Part shown: positions 8,043-17,185 of the stretch, in pieces
Layout: each line of letters starts with the position of its first letter
Numbering within the stretch: the stretch's first letter is position 1
Source: Sphingobacterium wenxiniae
GTDB lineage: Bacteria; Bacteroidota; Bacteroidia; Sphingobacteriales; Sphingobacteriaceae
NCBI RefSeq assembly: GCF_900116225.1
Contig: NZ_FOZZ01000003.1
Location: 1 to 64,000, forward strand
Length of the DNA: 64,000 bases
Reading direction: 5' to 3'
Notes under the pieces: model-generated
What the model was told of the DNA's origin: nothing
Database searches by the model: none
The model's input: the letters and a program-made list of their open reading frames with translations, nothing else
Made by a program: the position numbers and the translations under genes

Positions 8043-10283
8043 GTGAAATATTACTTTGTCTTCATCGTATGGTTATTTAGCATCGCTACTGGTCTCTCCC
8101 AAACTCAAGACCGGTTAAATCTGGTTTCTTCTCGGTATAGTACCGTCATAGATCAGAAAGGCTTTAGCAGTATCCAGCCCGTTTATTCCCACAAAGGAAA
8201 TACTCTTTCTGCGGATAGCGGTATTTTATATGAAGATGAAATCGGTCGCCAATTCTTCGAGGCTTTCGGTAATGTCGTAATTACCCAGCCATCCGGAACA
8301 GTTATCCATGCGGATAAGCTACATTATGATGCTGCTCCTCAGGTTGCTACCTTGACCAACAATGTACGTATGGTGGATGCAAATTCTGTATTGACAACCA
8401 ATTTTTTGGTCTACAAGATGCGGGACAAGGTCGGAACCTATACCGGAGGAGGGAGAATTATTTCACGAGGCGATACCATTACTTCCAAAAACGCGTATTA
8501 TTTTGAGAATACGCAGGATGCTTATTTCCGAAATCAGGTCGTTGTCAGAACGCCTGAAACCAAGATTTACACAGACACTATGCGGTACAACTCCGCACAA
8601 CGTATGACTTATTTCTTTGGCCCCACCAATATCAAAGGAAATAAGGGAGAAAATCTTTATACCGAAAAAGGAGACTATAATACGGAGTTTGGCATAGCCC
8701 GCTTCTCCAAGAACAACCTTTACACCGAAGAAACACGTTTTCTTAAAGGTGACAGCCTTTATTACGAACGCAATGCGGGTATAGGAAAAGCTTTCCGAAA
8801 TGTGGTCTTTGTGGATACATTGGATAAATTTTATGCCTATGGTGGTTACGGTCTATACAACCAAGCCGATGGTTCTATCACCATGACAGAAAACCCCTTG
8901 GTTGTGACTGTCGTACAGAATGACTCGACAGAAACTGCAACAGCCACAGTCCCCGATAGCACCTCCAATTCGGAAATAAGCCTACAAGAAACTGAAACAA
9001 AACAAGCGGCAAAAACTGTGGAAACACGCTCCGCAGAGACAGAATTATCCGATGATAAGCTTGTTACTTCTGACTCTACCGTTGCCGTTCTTCCAAAAGA
9101 GAAAGCCCGTGTAGATTCTGTCTACCTAACAGCTGACACGTTATTTTCTAAGCTTATTCCGCTCAAAGACTACAAGGCATTGGACTTTAAGCTCGACAGA
9201 GATGGAGGAGAATTGCAAGTGGATGAAGATGTCGATTATGGGGATGACGATACTTTATTCGAGGAGCTCGTTGAGCTACAGGATTCGGTCATTACAACCG
9301 TAGATAGCCTAAAAACAACCATTGCGTTAGAAGAGAAAGAGCTTATCGAAACGGAAGATCCAAAGTCTATCACATTAACGGAGAAAAAGCCTATTTCACC
9401 AAGGAACAGGCCGCGGAGTATACCTGTACAGGAAACCGAAATCGAGAAAACACTTAGACAAGATTCACTCCTTCGTCAACAAGCGGTCATACCGATCGGA
9501 GGAGAAGTTGATAGCCTAATGAGCCAGGCCATGACGGTTGCGCAAACTCCCGATACCACATTCAACTTGCCAAAAGACTCCGTCCATCTGGATACCGCAC
9601 AAACACGGATTGTAAAGGCTTATTACAATGTACGAATGTTCAAATCGGATTTGCAGGCTGTTGCAGATTCTGTCTATTATGGCATGGCAGATTCCATGTT
9701 TCGATTTATGGGCAATCCGATGATATGGGCCGAAGGTTCACAAATCTCTTCGGACACGATATATATGCAACTTGTACAACAGAGACTGGACAATGCCTTG
9801 TTAGTAGGCAATGCATTTATGGTCAATGCCGTACAGGATTCTGTCAAGTTCAACCAATTGAAAGGACGTAAGATTACCGCTTTCTTTGCCAACAACAATA
9901 TCGATCGCTTATTTGTAGACGGAAATGCCGAAAACCTTGTATTCTCCGTCAACGAAAAGACCAATAGAATTACGGAAATGTTCCATGACCGGGGTGCCCG
10001 TATCAAAATCAAGATGGAGGGAAAACAGATTATCGACTACATCACTATACGCAAAGTGGACCAAAAAGTTTACCCGTTCAAATTAGTCACCCAAGAAAAT
10101 GAGATATTGCCGGGGTTTATCTGGCGACCACAAGATCGACCAAAATCCAAGGAAGACATGCTAACCCGGAAACGAGGCAATAGTGAACAGACACCTCCGG
10201 AGACGGAAAAAGTAACTCCTCCTTCTGAAAAGGATGTAAATCCTCCTGAAGAGACCGTAGTTAAAGAAGAGATAGAGGGCTAA
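8043..10283 (+). CDS. OstA/LptA-like periplasmic protein
   Basis: The 746-residue protein starts with a signal peptide (to about GLSQTQ) and contains OstA-like beta-jellyroll repeats in the first 280 residues (YEDEIGRQFFEAFGNVVITQPSG...). A long acidic, Ser/Thr/Glu-rich linker occupies about 290-515, and a second OstA-like part runs about 515-700 (YNVRMFKSDLQAVADSVYYG). A Pro/Glu-rich tail ends the protein. LptA-type folds carry lipopolysaccharide across the periplasm; this two-block form is common in Bacteroidota. Start is GTG, with another start possible since the -7 box lies only 5 bases upstream. Confidence 0.82.
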   Translation: MKYYFVFIVWLFSIATGLSQTQDRLNLVSSRYSTVIDQKGFSSIQPVYSHKGNTLSADSGILYEDEIGRQFFEAFGNVVITQPSGTVIHADKLHYDAAPQVATLTNNVRMVDANSVLTTNFLVYKMRDKVGTYTGGGRIISRGDTITSKNAYYFENTQDAYFRNQVVVRTPETKIYTDTMRYNSAQRMTYFFGPTNIKGNKGENLYTEKGDYNTEFGIARFSKNNLYTEETRFLKGDSLYYERNAGIGKAFRNVVFVDTLDKFYAYGGYGLYNQADGSITMTENPLVVTVVQNDSTETATATVPDSTSNSEISLQETETKQAAKTVETRSAETELSDDKLVTSDSTVAVLPKEKARVDSVYLTADTLFSKLIPLKDYKALDFKLDRDGGELQVDEDVDYGDDDTLFEELVELQDSVITTVDSLKTTIALEEKELIETEDPKSITLTEKKPISPRNRPRSIPVQETEIEKTLRQDSLLRQQAVIPIGGEVDSLMSQAMTVAQTPDTTFNLPKDSVHLDTAQTRIVKAYYNVRMFKSDLQAVADSVYYGMADSMFRFMGNPMIWAEGSQISSDTIYMQLVQQRLDNALLVGNAFMVNAVQDSVKFNQLKGRKITAFFANNNIDRLFVDGNAENLVFSVNEKTNRITEMFHDRGARIKIKMEGKQIIDYITIRKVDQKVYPFKLVTQENEILPGFIWRPQDRPKSKEDMLTRKRGNSEQTPPETEKVTPPSEKDVNPPEETVVKEEIEG

Positions 10284-10303
10284 ATTAACCTCTCCCCTAG
10301 GTG

Positions 10304-10446
10304 CTGTCTAAAAAGCTCAACAAATTGTCATCTTGAGTCTCGCCCAAGGCGAGAAAAGACACAATTTGTTGCCAAAACGTGCTGCTTATCCTTCCATCGC
10401 CAAAGGCGAGACACAGCGACAGACTCAGGTTGACAGAGCGCTGAGG
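10304..10446. repeat. Nested inverted-repeat element downstream of the OstA-like gene
   Basis: The 167-base gap between two converging genes is filled with nested complementarities. CAACAAATTGT pairs with ACAATTTGTTG, TCTCGCCCAAGGCGAGA is self-complementary, and the outer CTGTCTAAAAAGC pairs with GCTTTTCAGACAA. A TGTCATCTTGAGTCT stretch resembles the ends of the REP-like elements at 1697 and 16478. It could also act as a bidirectional terminator for the OstA-like gene and rdgB. Confidence 0.6.
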
Positions 10447-10450
10447 CTTT

Positions 10451-11032
10451 TCAGACAACCTTTTCCTTTAAGAACGCAACCAACTTTGCGACAGCAATGG
10501 AGCGATGGCTGATAGCATTTTTCTCCTCAGCAGACATTTCTGCAAACGTCTGTGTATAGCCATCCGGAATGAAAATCGGGTCATAACCAAACCCATCTGT
10601 TCCTCGTCGTTCGAGTATAATTTTTCCTTCAATTGCTCCTTCAAAGAAATGTTGTTCTCCCTGTAGATACAATGATATGACGGTTTTGAATCGTGCTGAG
10701 CGATCAGGATTATCACCCAATTTGCTCAACACCAAGTCGATATTTTTTTCCATATCACGCGAACCTGAATAACGTGCAGAATACACGCCCGGTTCTTTAC
10801 CCAAAGCATCAACTTCTAGTCCCGAATCATCACCAAAACAGGATACATTGTATTTTTTGACAAGGTAATCGGTTTTTTGTTGTGCATTTTCGTGGAAAGT
10901 ATCTCCTGTCTCGGGTATATCATCCTCACAACCAATGTCCGACAGTGATTTAATCACAAATTTATCTCCTACCACCGCCTGCACTTCACGTTGTTTATGT
11001 ACATTATTGGTGGCAAATACTAATTCTATCAT
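10451..11032 (-). CDS. rdgB: RdgB/HAM1-family non-canonical purine NTP pyrophosphatase
   Basis: The 193-residue enzyme hydrolyses dITP, XTP and ITP to monophosphates, protecting DNA from deaminated purines. Family motifs are present: FATNNVHKQRE near the N-terminus (substrate phosphate binding), FGDDSGLEVDALGKEPGVYSAR, and GFGYDPIFIP. It ends AEEKNAISHRSIA, as typical. The frame extends upstream to 11104, but the ATG at 11032 fits all family starts and lies 24 bases after the -7 box. Confidence 0.95.
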   Translation of the reverse strand: MIELVFATNNVHKQREVQAVVGDKFVIKSLSDIGCEDDIPETGDTFHENAQQKTDYLVKKYNVSCFGDDSGLEVDALGKEPGVYSARYSGSRDMEKNIDLVLSKLGDNPDRSARFKTVISLYLQGEQHFFEGAIEGKIILERRGTDGFGYDPIFIPDGYTQTFAEMSAEEKNAISHRSIAVAKLVAFLKEKVV

Positions 11033-11055
11033 GTTACAGGTTTTATAAATTGTTC

Positions 11056-11086
11056 CAAACTTAGCCAAAATCGGGTTTAAATACAA
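11056..11086 (-). promoter_or_regulatory. Bacteroidota-type promoter of rdgB
   Basis: On the minus strand TTG (11086-11084), a 20-base spacer and TAAGTTTG (11063-11056) match the TTG / TAnnTTTG consensus. It lies just upstream of the rdgB ATG at 11032 and supports that start over the longer frame. Confidence 0.7.
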
Positions 11087-11133
11087 TTTAATATCAGTAT
11101 ACACTTAACGAAAAAAATACCTCCTATTAGGTA

Positions 11134-11164
11134 TTGAATGCCAACATTTGTTTCCCTAATTTTG
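11134..11164 (+). promoter_or_regulatory. Bacteroidota-type promoter of the propeller sensor kinase
   Basis: TTG at 11134-11136, a 20-base spacer and TAATTTTG at 11157-11164 form a full match to the consensus. The predicted start near 11171 leaves a leader of about 38 bases before the ATG at 11209. Confidence 0.7.
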
Positions 11165-11208
11165 AAATAGCCTTGTGATAACCAAATTGTTTCAAATCTT
11201 TCACCAAA

Positions 11209-14200
11209 ATGAAAAGATCCTTCTTTCTATGTTTAATAGCGATCTTCGTATTTATAGTAGGGAAAGCACAAACTTTCCCTACCGATACACTCGCTGTGTT
11301 ACAAATTGCACAAGAAGAGGGGCTGTCTCAATTAGGTGCTTCTTCCCTTCAATTTGACAAGCAGGGTTACCTATGGGCGGGCACACAGAATGGTTTAAAC
11401 CGTTTTAATGGTTATCAAATGAAGGTGTGGTTAAGTGACATAAACAATTCGGGATTTCCCGACGACCATATCCGTGGAATGCACTATCAACAGGATACAC
11501 TATGGATGACCACCAATACACATTCACTATGCGCATATCTGCTAAAGGAAAATAGGTTTATACACTTCTCCAAAGAGCTGGATTTTGAAAAGAATCCCTT
11601 TGTCAAATACAGTTATGCTATATCGGCCACACCCAACAACCAAATTATCATTGGTACGGCGGGGCATTGTATCCTCTACGACCGCAACCAGCGGATCTTT
11701 GATATCCTGCCTGTTCCTCAAATATTAGAAAACGATTTTGTAACTGATATACAGCACTTCAAGAAGAACCATTACCTCATCGGCACGAATGCAAGCGGTT
11801 TATATATATTGGACATACAACATAAAACGATTGAACAGACTCCAATCCTGCGGAGCTTTCAGAACAACCTGGTTGATGCTTTATATAAGTTAGACAATGG
11901 AGATATACTTGTAGGCACAGCAAATGGAATGTACCTGCTTGCTGACAATCTCAAAACCTTGCACAAAATAGGGCAAAGAAATGTTAGAAGCATACATCGT
12001 TGGGATGAGGAACACCTACTAATCGGCGGTAAAAATGAGAATTTCTTACTCGCCGAGGATTTTACCTGGAGAAAGCTTGTTTTTGTGAACCATGACGGCA
12101 AAGAATTGACCTCCGATATATTGGCTTACCAAGAGGATGTACAGGGTGGGAAATGGTTAGGCACCGAAACCCGAGGAATACTGTATTATCATCCGAACCA
12201 GATGAAGTTTACCTCAAAGCGCATACAGGCTGCCAATGCTCCTAAACAAGATTTCATCAGCACATTCAATTTTCTCCGAGATGGCAACGACTTATGGATG
12301 GCCACGGAATTTGGTTTTGTAAAACACCCATTAACATCCGACCGCTACAAACTCTATAGAACCGACCTACTCGAATACACCTTGACCAAAGATGCCCGAG
12401 GCACAATATGGGCAGGAGGATTTGAACAGGGATTGCTTAGGTATGATCGTCAAAAAGATAAATTCGCTTCCATACCATTACCGTTCTTAGATAAAGATAT
12501 CATCCAAATAACACCAATCTCTTCAGATAGCATTTGGATACACACTTGGTCCAGCGGTATATACAGTATGCACACAGGAACACTAAAGATGCAGCCTGTA
12601 AAACTCTTGGGGAAAGAGTTAGTGCGTTCAAGGACAAGCCTCGTCGACCGCCAAGGCAACATTTGGATAGGTAGCGACGAAGGTCTCTATCAAGTTAAAA
12701 AAAACCGAAATGTAAAGTATTATGATTCATTATCCAACGAACGGGTATTCGCCATTGCCGAAGACCTTCGAGGAAAGATTTGGATAGGCACTGCCAAGGG
12801 TGTAAACCAGGTTGATCCGAAGACTGGGATCACTACACATTATACGCAACAGACCGGTCTCCCAAATGATTTTATATATGGACTACTCGTAGATCAGAAA
12901 AATAATGTATGGATGTCAACCAACTATGGAATCTCTATGTTCAACCAGTACACAGCCATATTTAAGAACTACACAGAAGACGATGGGTTACAAAATAACG
13001 AATTCAATGGTAAGGCGGCTTATCAAGACAGTTTAGGATATTTCTACTTTGGGGGAATGAACGGTTTCAACGTCTTCCATCCCGACAGTATTCCAATGAA
13101 TACCCATACGGGCAAAACACATATTGAAAATGTCCTGCTCTTTGGTCGCCCCATTCAGGAAAATATTCTTTATACGGATACATTAACTTTCTCCCATGAC
13201 CAGAATGTCATTACCTTCGATTTCGTAAATCTTAATTATCTATGGAGCAAAAAAAATCGCTATCAGTTCATATTGGAAGGTTTTGATAAAGAATGGCGCC
13301 CAATAACAAGGGACCGTTCGACAACTTATACCAACTTGGCTCCAGGAACATACACCTTCAAAGTGCGCGGAAGCAACAATGAGCTAATATGGGGCGATAT
13401 TGATGAGATGACCATCATTATCAGGTCACCTTGGTATGCTACACTACCTTTCCGGGTTGGGTTGATTCTCCTGATCTCTGCATTGGTAGTAGGTGGCTTC
13501 TCTTATAAGACCTACCAACAGAAACTGACCAATCGCCGTCTGCTACAGATGGTCAACGAACGTACGGAAGAACTGTCTGAAACGAACAAAGTTCTTCACG
13601 AATCTCTATCCTTGACCCAACAACAGAAAGATAACATCACTTTTTTGATGCAAGAGCTTAACCACCGTGTCAAGAACAACCTACAGCTCATCACCAGCCT
13701 AATCGACATACAGAGCTTCCAAATCGACAACCAACTCATACAAAAGAAGCTGCGCACCCTGCAGGCACGTGTCTTTACAGTATCGCGCATTCATGACCTA
13801 CTCAATTTGAGCGATAACGACAAGGGTGTATCCATCAAAAGCTTTATCAATAATTTAACCGCAGACTTGATTACCTTTTCTGGTCAGAAAATATATTTTC
13901 ATTCTAATATCAGCGATCTGGTATTACCTTCTAATAAACTGACCTATTTAGGCCTTATCCTCAATGAGCTTATTATCAACTCTATAAAACATGCCTTTAA
14001 ACAAGAACAAGAACATAAAGAAATCCATGTCTCATTGGCTGAAAGTGGAAACAATATCACTATACAATACAGCGACAATGGTGTAGGCTTCGATAAAAGC
14101 AGACCTTTCACCGATGACCACAAAGGCATGGGGTTAATGCGTCTATTGATTAAAGAGCTCAAAGGGACAATGGATATTGAAGTCTCAAATGGCAGTATTT

Positions 14201-14226
14201 TCACCATCAAACTACCCAAAACCTAG
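11209..14226 (+). CDS. Sensor histidine kinase with two-component propeller, Y_Y_Y and HisKA_2 domains
   Basis: The 1005-residue protein has a signal peptide (MKRSFFLCLIAIFVFIVG), then periplasmic two-component propeller repeats to about residue 640 (recurrent LWAGTQNGLNRF / IWIGTAKGVNQV motifs). A Y_Y_Y domain follows (about 665-735, YTNLAPGTYTFKVRGSNN), then a membrane helix at about 747-768 and a coiled linker. The kinase is of the HisKA_2 type with phospho-acceptor His near 818 in ELNHRVKNNLQLI; the ATPase motifs are NELIINSIKHAF and YSDNGVGF. Unlike hybrid two-component systems it has no receiver; the regulator is the next gene, 7 bases downstream. The signal is unknown. Confidence 0.92.
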   Translation: MKRSFFLCLIAIFVFIVGKAQTFPTDTLAVLQIAQEEGLSQLGASSLQFDKQGYLWAGTQNGLNRFNGYQMKVWLSDINNSGFPDDHIRGMHYQQDTLWMTTNTHSLCAYLLKENRFIHFSKELDFEKNPFVKYSYAISATPNNQIIIGTAGHCILYDRNQRIFDILPVPQILENDFVTDIQHFKKNHYLIGTNASGLYILDIQHKTIEQTPILRSFQNNLVDALYKLDNGDILVGTANGMYLLADNLKTLHKIGQRNVRSIHRWDEEHLLIGGKNENFLLAEDFTWRKLVFVNHDGKELTSDILAYQEDVQGGKWLGTETRGILYYHPNQMKFTSKRIQAANAPKQDFISTFNFLRDGNDLWMATEFGFVKHPLTSDRYKLYRTDLLEYTLTKDARGTIWAGGFEQGLLRYDRQKDKFASIPLPFLDKDIIQITPISSDSIWIHTWSSGIYSMHTGTLKMQPVKLLGKELVRSRTSLVDRQGNIWIGSDEGLYQVKKNRNVKYYDSLSNERVFAIAEDLRGKIWIGTAKGVNQVDPKTGITTHYTQQTGLPNDFIYGLLVDQKNNVWMSTNYGISMFNQYTAIFKNYTEDDGLQNNEFNGKAAYQDSLGYFYFGGMNGFNVFHPDSIPMNTHTGKTHIENVLLFGRPIQENILYTDTLTFSHDQNVITFDFVNLNYLWSKKNRYQFILEGFDKEWRPITRDRSTTYTNLAPGTYTFKVRGSNNELIWGDIDEMTIIIRSPWYATLPFRVGLILLISALVVGGFSYKTYQQKLTNRRLLQMVNERTEELSETNKVLHESLSLTQQQKDNITFLMQELNHRVKNNLQLITSLIDIQSFQIDNQLIQKKLRTLQARVFTVSRIHDLLNLSDNDKGVSIKSFINNLTADLITFSGQKIYFHSNISDLVLPSNKLTYLGLILNELIINSIKHAFKQEQEHKEIHVSLAESGNNITIQYSDNGVGFDKSRPFTDDHKGMGLMRLLIKELKGTMDIEVSNGSIFTIKLPKT

Positions 14227-14233
14227 GAGAATC

Positions 14234-14836
14234 ATGAACAAGCAGATATTAATAGTAGAGGACGAAATCATTATTGCCAACAGCATCAAGCTGCATTTGG
14301 AATCCAGCGGTCTGCAGGCCGAAATCGCCACAACACCCGAGGAAGCATCTATTTTGTTGGCAGACAAAACATTTGACCTTGTATTGAGCGACATTAACCT
14401 GCGCCATGAGATAGACGGAATAACCCTGGTTCAAGAATTTGTACCTAAGCATGTACCCATTATTTTCTTGACCGCCTACTCCGATACAGAGACCTTACGC
14501 AAGGCCGAACTTTCTATGCCCTATGCCTATCTTTTAAAACCTTTCCATAAAGATCAACTACTGCTTACTATAAACTTGTCAATAGCGCGTGCACATAAGA
14601 GAAGTATACTTTCTTCCTTAGCAACCAAAAGAACTACTGAGGATATTGTCCTCAGCATCAGAGAAATCGAGATCGTGCAATGTGTCGCTCAAGGTAAGAC
14701 TACTGCAGAAATCGCCGACGAACTCTTTATCAGCCCACAAACTGTAGCCACCCATAGAAAGAATATCCTACAGAAATGTGGGTGCAGAAATGTCATTGAA
14801 CTCATTGCCCTTGCCATAGAAAAGGATTGGCTATAG
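14234..14836 (+). CDS. LuxR/NarL-type response regulator
   Basis: The 200-residue protein joins a receiver domain (acidic pair Glu9-Asp10, phospho-acceptor Asp53 in LSDINL, Thr80, Lys102 in LKPF) to a LuxR-type helix-turn-helix (SIREIEIVQCVAQGKTTAEI ... FISPQTVATHRKNIL). The ATG at 14234 has an AGGAGA ribosome site 6 bases upstream; the longer frame from 14177 lies within the kinase gene and is rejected. Immediately downstream of the kinase, it is almost certainly its partner. Confidence 0.93.
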   Translation: MNKQILIVEDEIIIANSIKLHLESSGLQAEIATTPEEASILLADKTFDLVLSDINLRHEIDGITLVQEFVPKHVPIIFLTAYSDTETLRKAELSMPYAYLLKPFHKDQLLLTINLSIARAHKRSILSSLATKRTTEDIVLSIREIEIVQCVAQGKTTAEIADELFISPQTVATHRKNILQKCGCRNVIELIALAIEKDWL

Positions 14837-14873
14837 CCATCCCCCACCATCGTTAACACGTAGATTAAAGAAA

Positions 14874-15119
14874 ATGATTAATCACAATTTCGACAACGCA
14901 AGACATATATGGAGCCGCATCATCAAATCTGAAGATGACAAGCCTTATAGTTTCGATATAGAAATACAAAACCAACTACTCAATCTGTTCCATGTGGGCC
15001 CATACTATTATTATATATTTAATTGTGGCACTGCTGACTTCGAACTTGTGGACACTAAAGCTGAAGAAGTGATGGGATACCCATTGGATTGTATATCACC
15101 AGGTTTTTTGTTTGTTTAA
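14874..15119 (+). pseudogene. Truncated N-terminal remnant of a PAS-type regulator
   Basis: The 81-codon frame reads like the start of Bacteroidota regulators with an N-terminal PAS-like domain and C-terminal helix-turn-helix: LLNLFHVGPYYYYIFNC, then FELVDTKAEEVMGYPLDCI. It stops after PGFLFV, at the point where the PAS domain should continue, and no helix-turn-helix part follows before the terminator at 15149. It is most likely a 3'-deleted gene; a functional short protein cannot be excluded. It follows the response regulator by 37 bases. Confidence 0.6.
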
Positions 15120-15148
15120 AACGAGGACGAGTTATGGGGACAAAAAAA

Positions 15149-15182
15149 CAGGCCGCTACTTTAGTAACCGCCTGTTTGCTTT
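15149..15182. terminator. Bidirectional intrinsic terminator
   Basis: AAACAGGC and GCCTGTTT arms enclose a loop of about 14-16 bases, with an A-tract before and a T-tract after. On the minus strand it follows the sodA stop (15209) with a clear U-run; on the plus strand it closes the remnant at 14874-15119. Confidence 0.75.
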
Positions 15183-15208
15183 TTTATAAATGTAAGAAAA
15201 TGAAATGC

Positions 15209-15817
15209 TTACTTCGCAGCCTGATAGCGTTCCGCTACAGCATCCCAGTTAACTACATTGAAAATAGCCTCAAGGTATGCTGGGCGCTTATTTTGATATT
15301 TTAAGTAGTAAGCGTGTTCCCAAACATCGATACCCAAGATTGGTGTACCTTGTACGTCAGCTACATCCATCAACGGGTTATCCTGGTTTGGTGTAGAAGT
15401 TACAGCCAACTCTCCATCAGCCTTCACGATCAACCAAGCCCAACCCGAACCAAAACGTGTAGCACCTGCATTTTGCAACTGTGTTTTTAATTCTGCGAAA
15501 GAACCAAAAGTTTTGTTAATTGCTTCTGCCAAGTCACCTGTAGGCTCTCCACCTGCATTCGGACCTAAGATAGACCAGAAAAGACCGTGGTTAAAGTGGC
15601 CACCGCCATTGTTACGCACTGCCGCTGGATATTTAGAAATATTTTTGTTGATTTCTTCTAACGATAGATTTTCAGCATCCGTGCCGGCAATTGCCTTGTT
15701 CAAGTTGTCCACATAAGCCTGATGATGGCGATCATGGTGGATTTCCATTGTCTCTTGGTCAATGTGTGGTTCCAATGCATTGCTTGCATATGGTAATGCT
15801 TCTAATTCAAATGCCAT
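15209..15817 (-). CDS. sodA: Superoxide dismutase, Mn-type
   Basis: The 202-residue protein matches Fe/Mn superoxide dismutases: metal ligands His27 ([12 protein letters not shown]), a second His in [11 protein letters not shown], and Asp and His in [12 protein letters not shown]. The NGGGHFNH segment together with Gln in NQDNPL is the pattern associated with the Mn form, so Mn use is inferred, though cambialistic enzymes exist. No signal peptide, so cytoplasmic. Monocistronic between a terminator and an AT-rich upstream region. Confidence 0.95.
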   Translation of the reverse strand: MAFELEALPYASNALEPHIDQETMEIHHDRHHQAYVDNLNKAIAGTDAENLSLEEINKNISKYPAAVRNNGGGHFNHGLFWSILGPNAGGEPTGDLAEAINKTFGSFAELKTQLQNAGATRFGSGWAWLIVKADGELAVTSTPNQDNPLMDVADVQGTPILGIDVWEHAYYLKYQNKRPAYLEAIFNVVNWDAVAERYQAAK

Positions 15818-15912
15818 AATATTTTAATTTTTTATAGTACACAATTAATTGTACGAATATAACAATTTAAAGCTATTTTATGTTTCCTGTTTCCTTTAAA
15901 AACGCTAATTTC

Positions 15913-16383
15913 CTATCTTTTATTACGAAAAAATGATGTTATCAGATCGGCACATTCTTTCTGTAACATACCACTGACTATAGTTGTTTTCGGATGATAA
16001 AGTTGTCCAAATTTGGAGGCCCCTCGTTTCTCATCTGTCGCTCCGTACACAATCCGTGAAACCTGTGTCCAATAGGATGCTCCTGCACACATCACGCAAG
16101 GCTCAACCGTGACATACAGTGTACAGTCTTTAAGATATTTGCCTCCCATATAATTGGATGCTGCCGTAAAAGCCTGCATCTCGGCATGGGCAGTCACATC
16201 ATTCAGCCGTTCAGTAAGGTTATAACCTTTGCCTATAATTTTTCCATGACTAACGATGATAGCTCCTATCGGGATTTCATCTTCCTGATAGGCTTGCTTA
16301 GCAAGCTTCAACGCCTCACGCATATAGGTTTCATCAACCGTGATCGGATCTTCATCCGTTGGTTCAAAATTGTATATTTTCAA
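15913..16383 (-). CDS. tadA: tRNA-specific adenosine deaminase
   Basis: The zinc deaminase converts A34 to inosine in tRNA-Arg(ACG). Zinc-site motifs are clear: HAE in DVTAHAEMQAF and PCVMC in VTVEPCVMCAGA, with Glu as proton shuttle. The ATG at 16323 would cut the first helix that homologues keep (DETYMREALKLAKQ). The ATG at 16437 adds a hydrophobic low-complexity leader from an intergenic-looking AT stretch. I therefore chose a TTG at 16383 (KIYNFEPTDED...), giving about 156 residues, but the start is uncertain. Confidence 0.88.
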   Translation of the reverse strand: MKIYNFEPTDEDPITVDETYMREALKLAKQAYQEDEIPIGAIIVSHGKIIGKGYNLTERLNDVTAHAEMQAFTAASNYMGGKYLKDCTLYVTVEPCVMCAGASYWTQVSRIVYGATDEKRGASKFGQLYHPKTTIVSGMLQKECADLITSFFRNKR

Positions 16384-16477
16384 AAAATAGAAATTAAAAA
16401 TTAAAAAAAACGCCTCCCTCATGGAAGGATGCAACACAGATTGCTATTTTGACAGAAATCTTATCTCTAAACGACAT

Positions 16478-16560
16478 TGTCATATTGACGAAAGGAGATA
16501 TCTATGTCTAAGCTGGAGTTATATCCAGAGATTTCTCCTCCTAACGTCGTCGAAATGACA
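16478..16560. repeat. REP-like imperfect inverted repeat (copy 2)
   Basis: The left end TGTCATATTGACGAAAGGAG (16478-16497) and the inverted right end (TGTCATTTCGACGACGTTAG on the minus strand from 16560) share the outer TGTCAT..GACGA..GGAG pattern with the element at 1697-1779. The inner sequences pair partially. It sits in the gap between tadA and csaA, outside coding sequence. Confidence 0.7.
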
Positions 16561-16568
16561 AAAAGGGA

Positions 16569-16904
16569 CTACATCAACCTCGCACCATTTGGCACTGGAC
16601 GTTCAACGGCACTCAACACAATATCCCCATTTTCATCGGGAAGTCCCGTAACCAAGCATTCCGACATAAAATCGGCAATCTGTTTTTTGGGAAAGTTGAC
16701 CACTGCAATAACCTGCCGACCTATAAGATCCTCCTTCGCATAATGCGCAGTAATCTGTGCACTAGATTTCAAAATGCCCAATTCACCAAAGTCAATACGT
16801 AATTGATAGGCGGGCTTTCGCGCTTTTGGAAAGTCGTCTACCTCTAACACTGTACCCACACGCAGATCTACGCACTCAAAGTCTTCCCAACTTATTGTTG
16901 CCAT
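16569..16904 (-). CDS. csaA: CsaA-like tRNA-binding domain protein
   Basis: The 111-residue protein is a single EMAP/Trbp111-like OB domain: WEDFECVDLRVGTVLEVDDF at the start, then LRIDFGELGILKSSAQIT and IGRQVIAVVNFPKKQI. CsaA is described as a secretion-related chaperone in Bacillus, and the fold binds tRNA; which role applies here is not known. Its start is 3 bases from the end of the upstream small gene, so the two are probably cotranscribed. Confidence 0.9.
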   Translation of the reverse strand: MATISWEDFECVDLRVGTVLEVDDFPKARKPAYQLRIDFGELGILKSSAQITAHYAKEDLIGRQVIAVVNFPKKQIADFMSECLVTGLPDENGDIVLSAVERPVPNGARLM

Positions 16905-16906
16905 AA

Positions 16907-17122
16907 CTACAGACGATTGGACTCCAAATCTGTCAGTTCTTTAGATAAGGTAAACAGCACATATTCTTTATTTCGTCGCAACCGTTTGGTCAAACGCTCG
17001 ACTAAAACTTCTTCCCCTCCTTCTTGATAAGCGAGATCCTCGTCGCTAAGGTGATTATACTTTCTGCGCAGCTTGATTTTCAATATATCCCAATCGGAAT
17101 TAGATATTTTTAACGAACTCAT
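16907..17122 (-). CDS. Small CsbD-like protein
   Basis: The 71-residue protein is charged and helical, with DWDILKIKLRRKYNHLSDEDL and GGEEVLVERLTKRL. This resembles the CsbD stress-protein pattern of W..K..L...LTDEDL...G....L..RL. The resemblance is by eye only and the function is unknown. It is likely the first gene of a two-gene unit with csaA. Confidence 0.6.
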   Translation of the reverse strand: MSSLKISNSDWDILKIKLRRKYNHLSDEDLAYQEGGEEVLVERLTKRLRRNKEYVLFTLSKELTDLESNRL

Positions 17123-17185
17123 GTATCAGATTCTTAAAAAAATGCGTTAATATTGTCAGAAAATAAAATTAAATAAAAAAATCGC

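Noticed and set aside
15089..15304. 71-codon plus-strand ORF over the sodA end
   Set aside because: It runs through the terminator and the reverse strand of sodA; shadow frame.
16504..16743. 79-codon plus-strand ORF opposite csaA
   Set aside because: It starts inside the REP-like element and then reads the complement of csaA.
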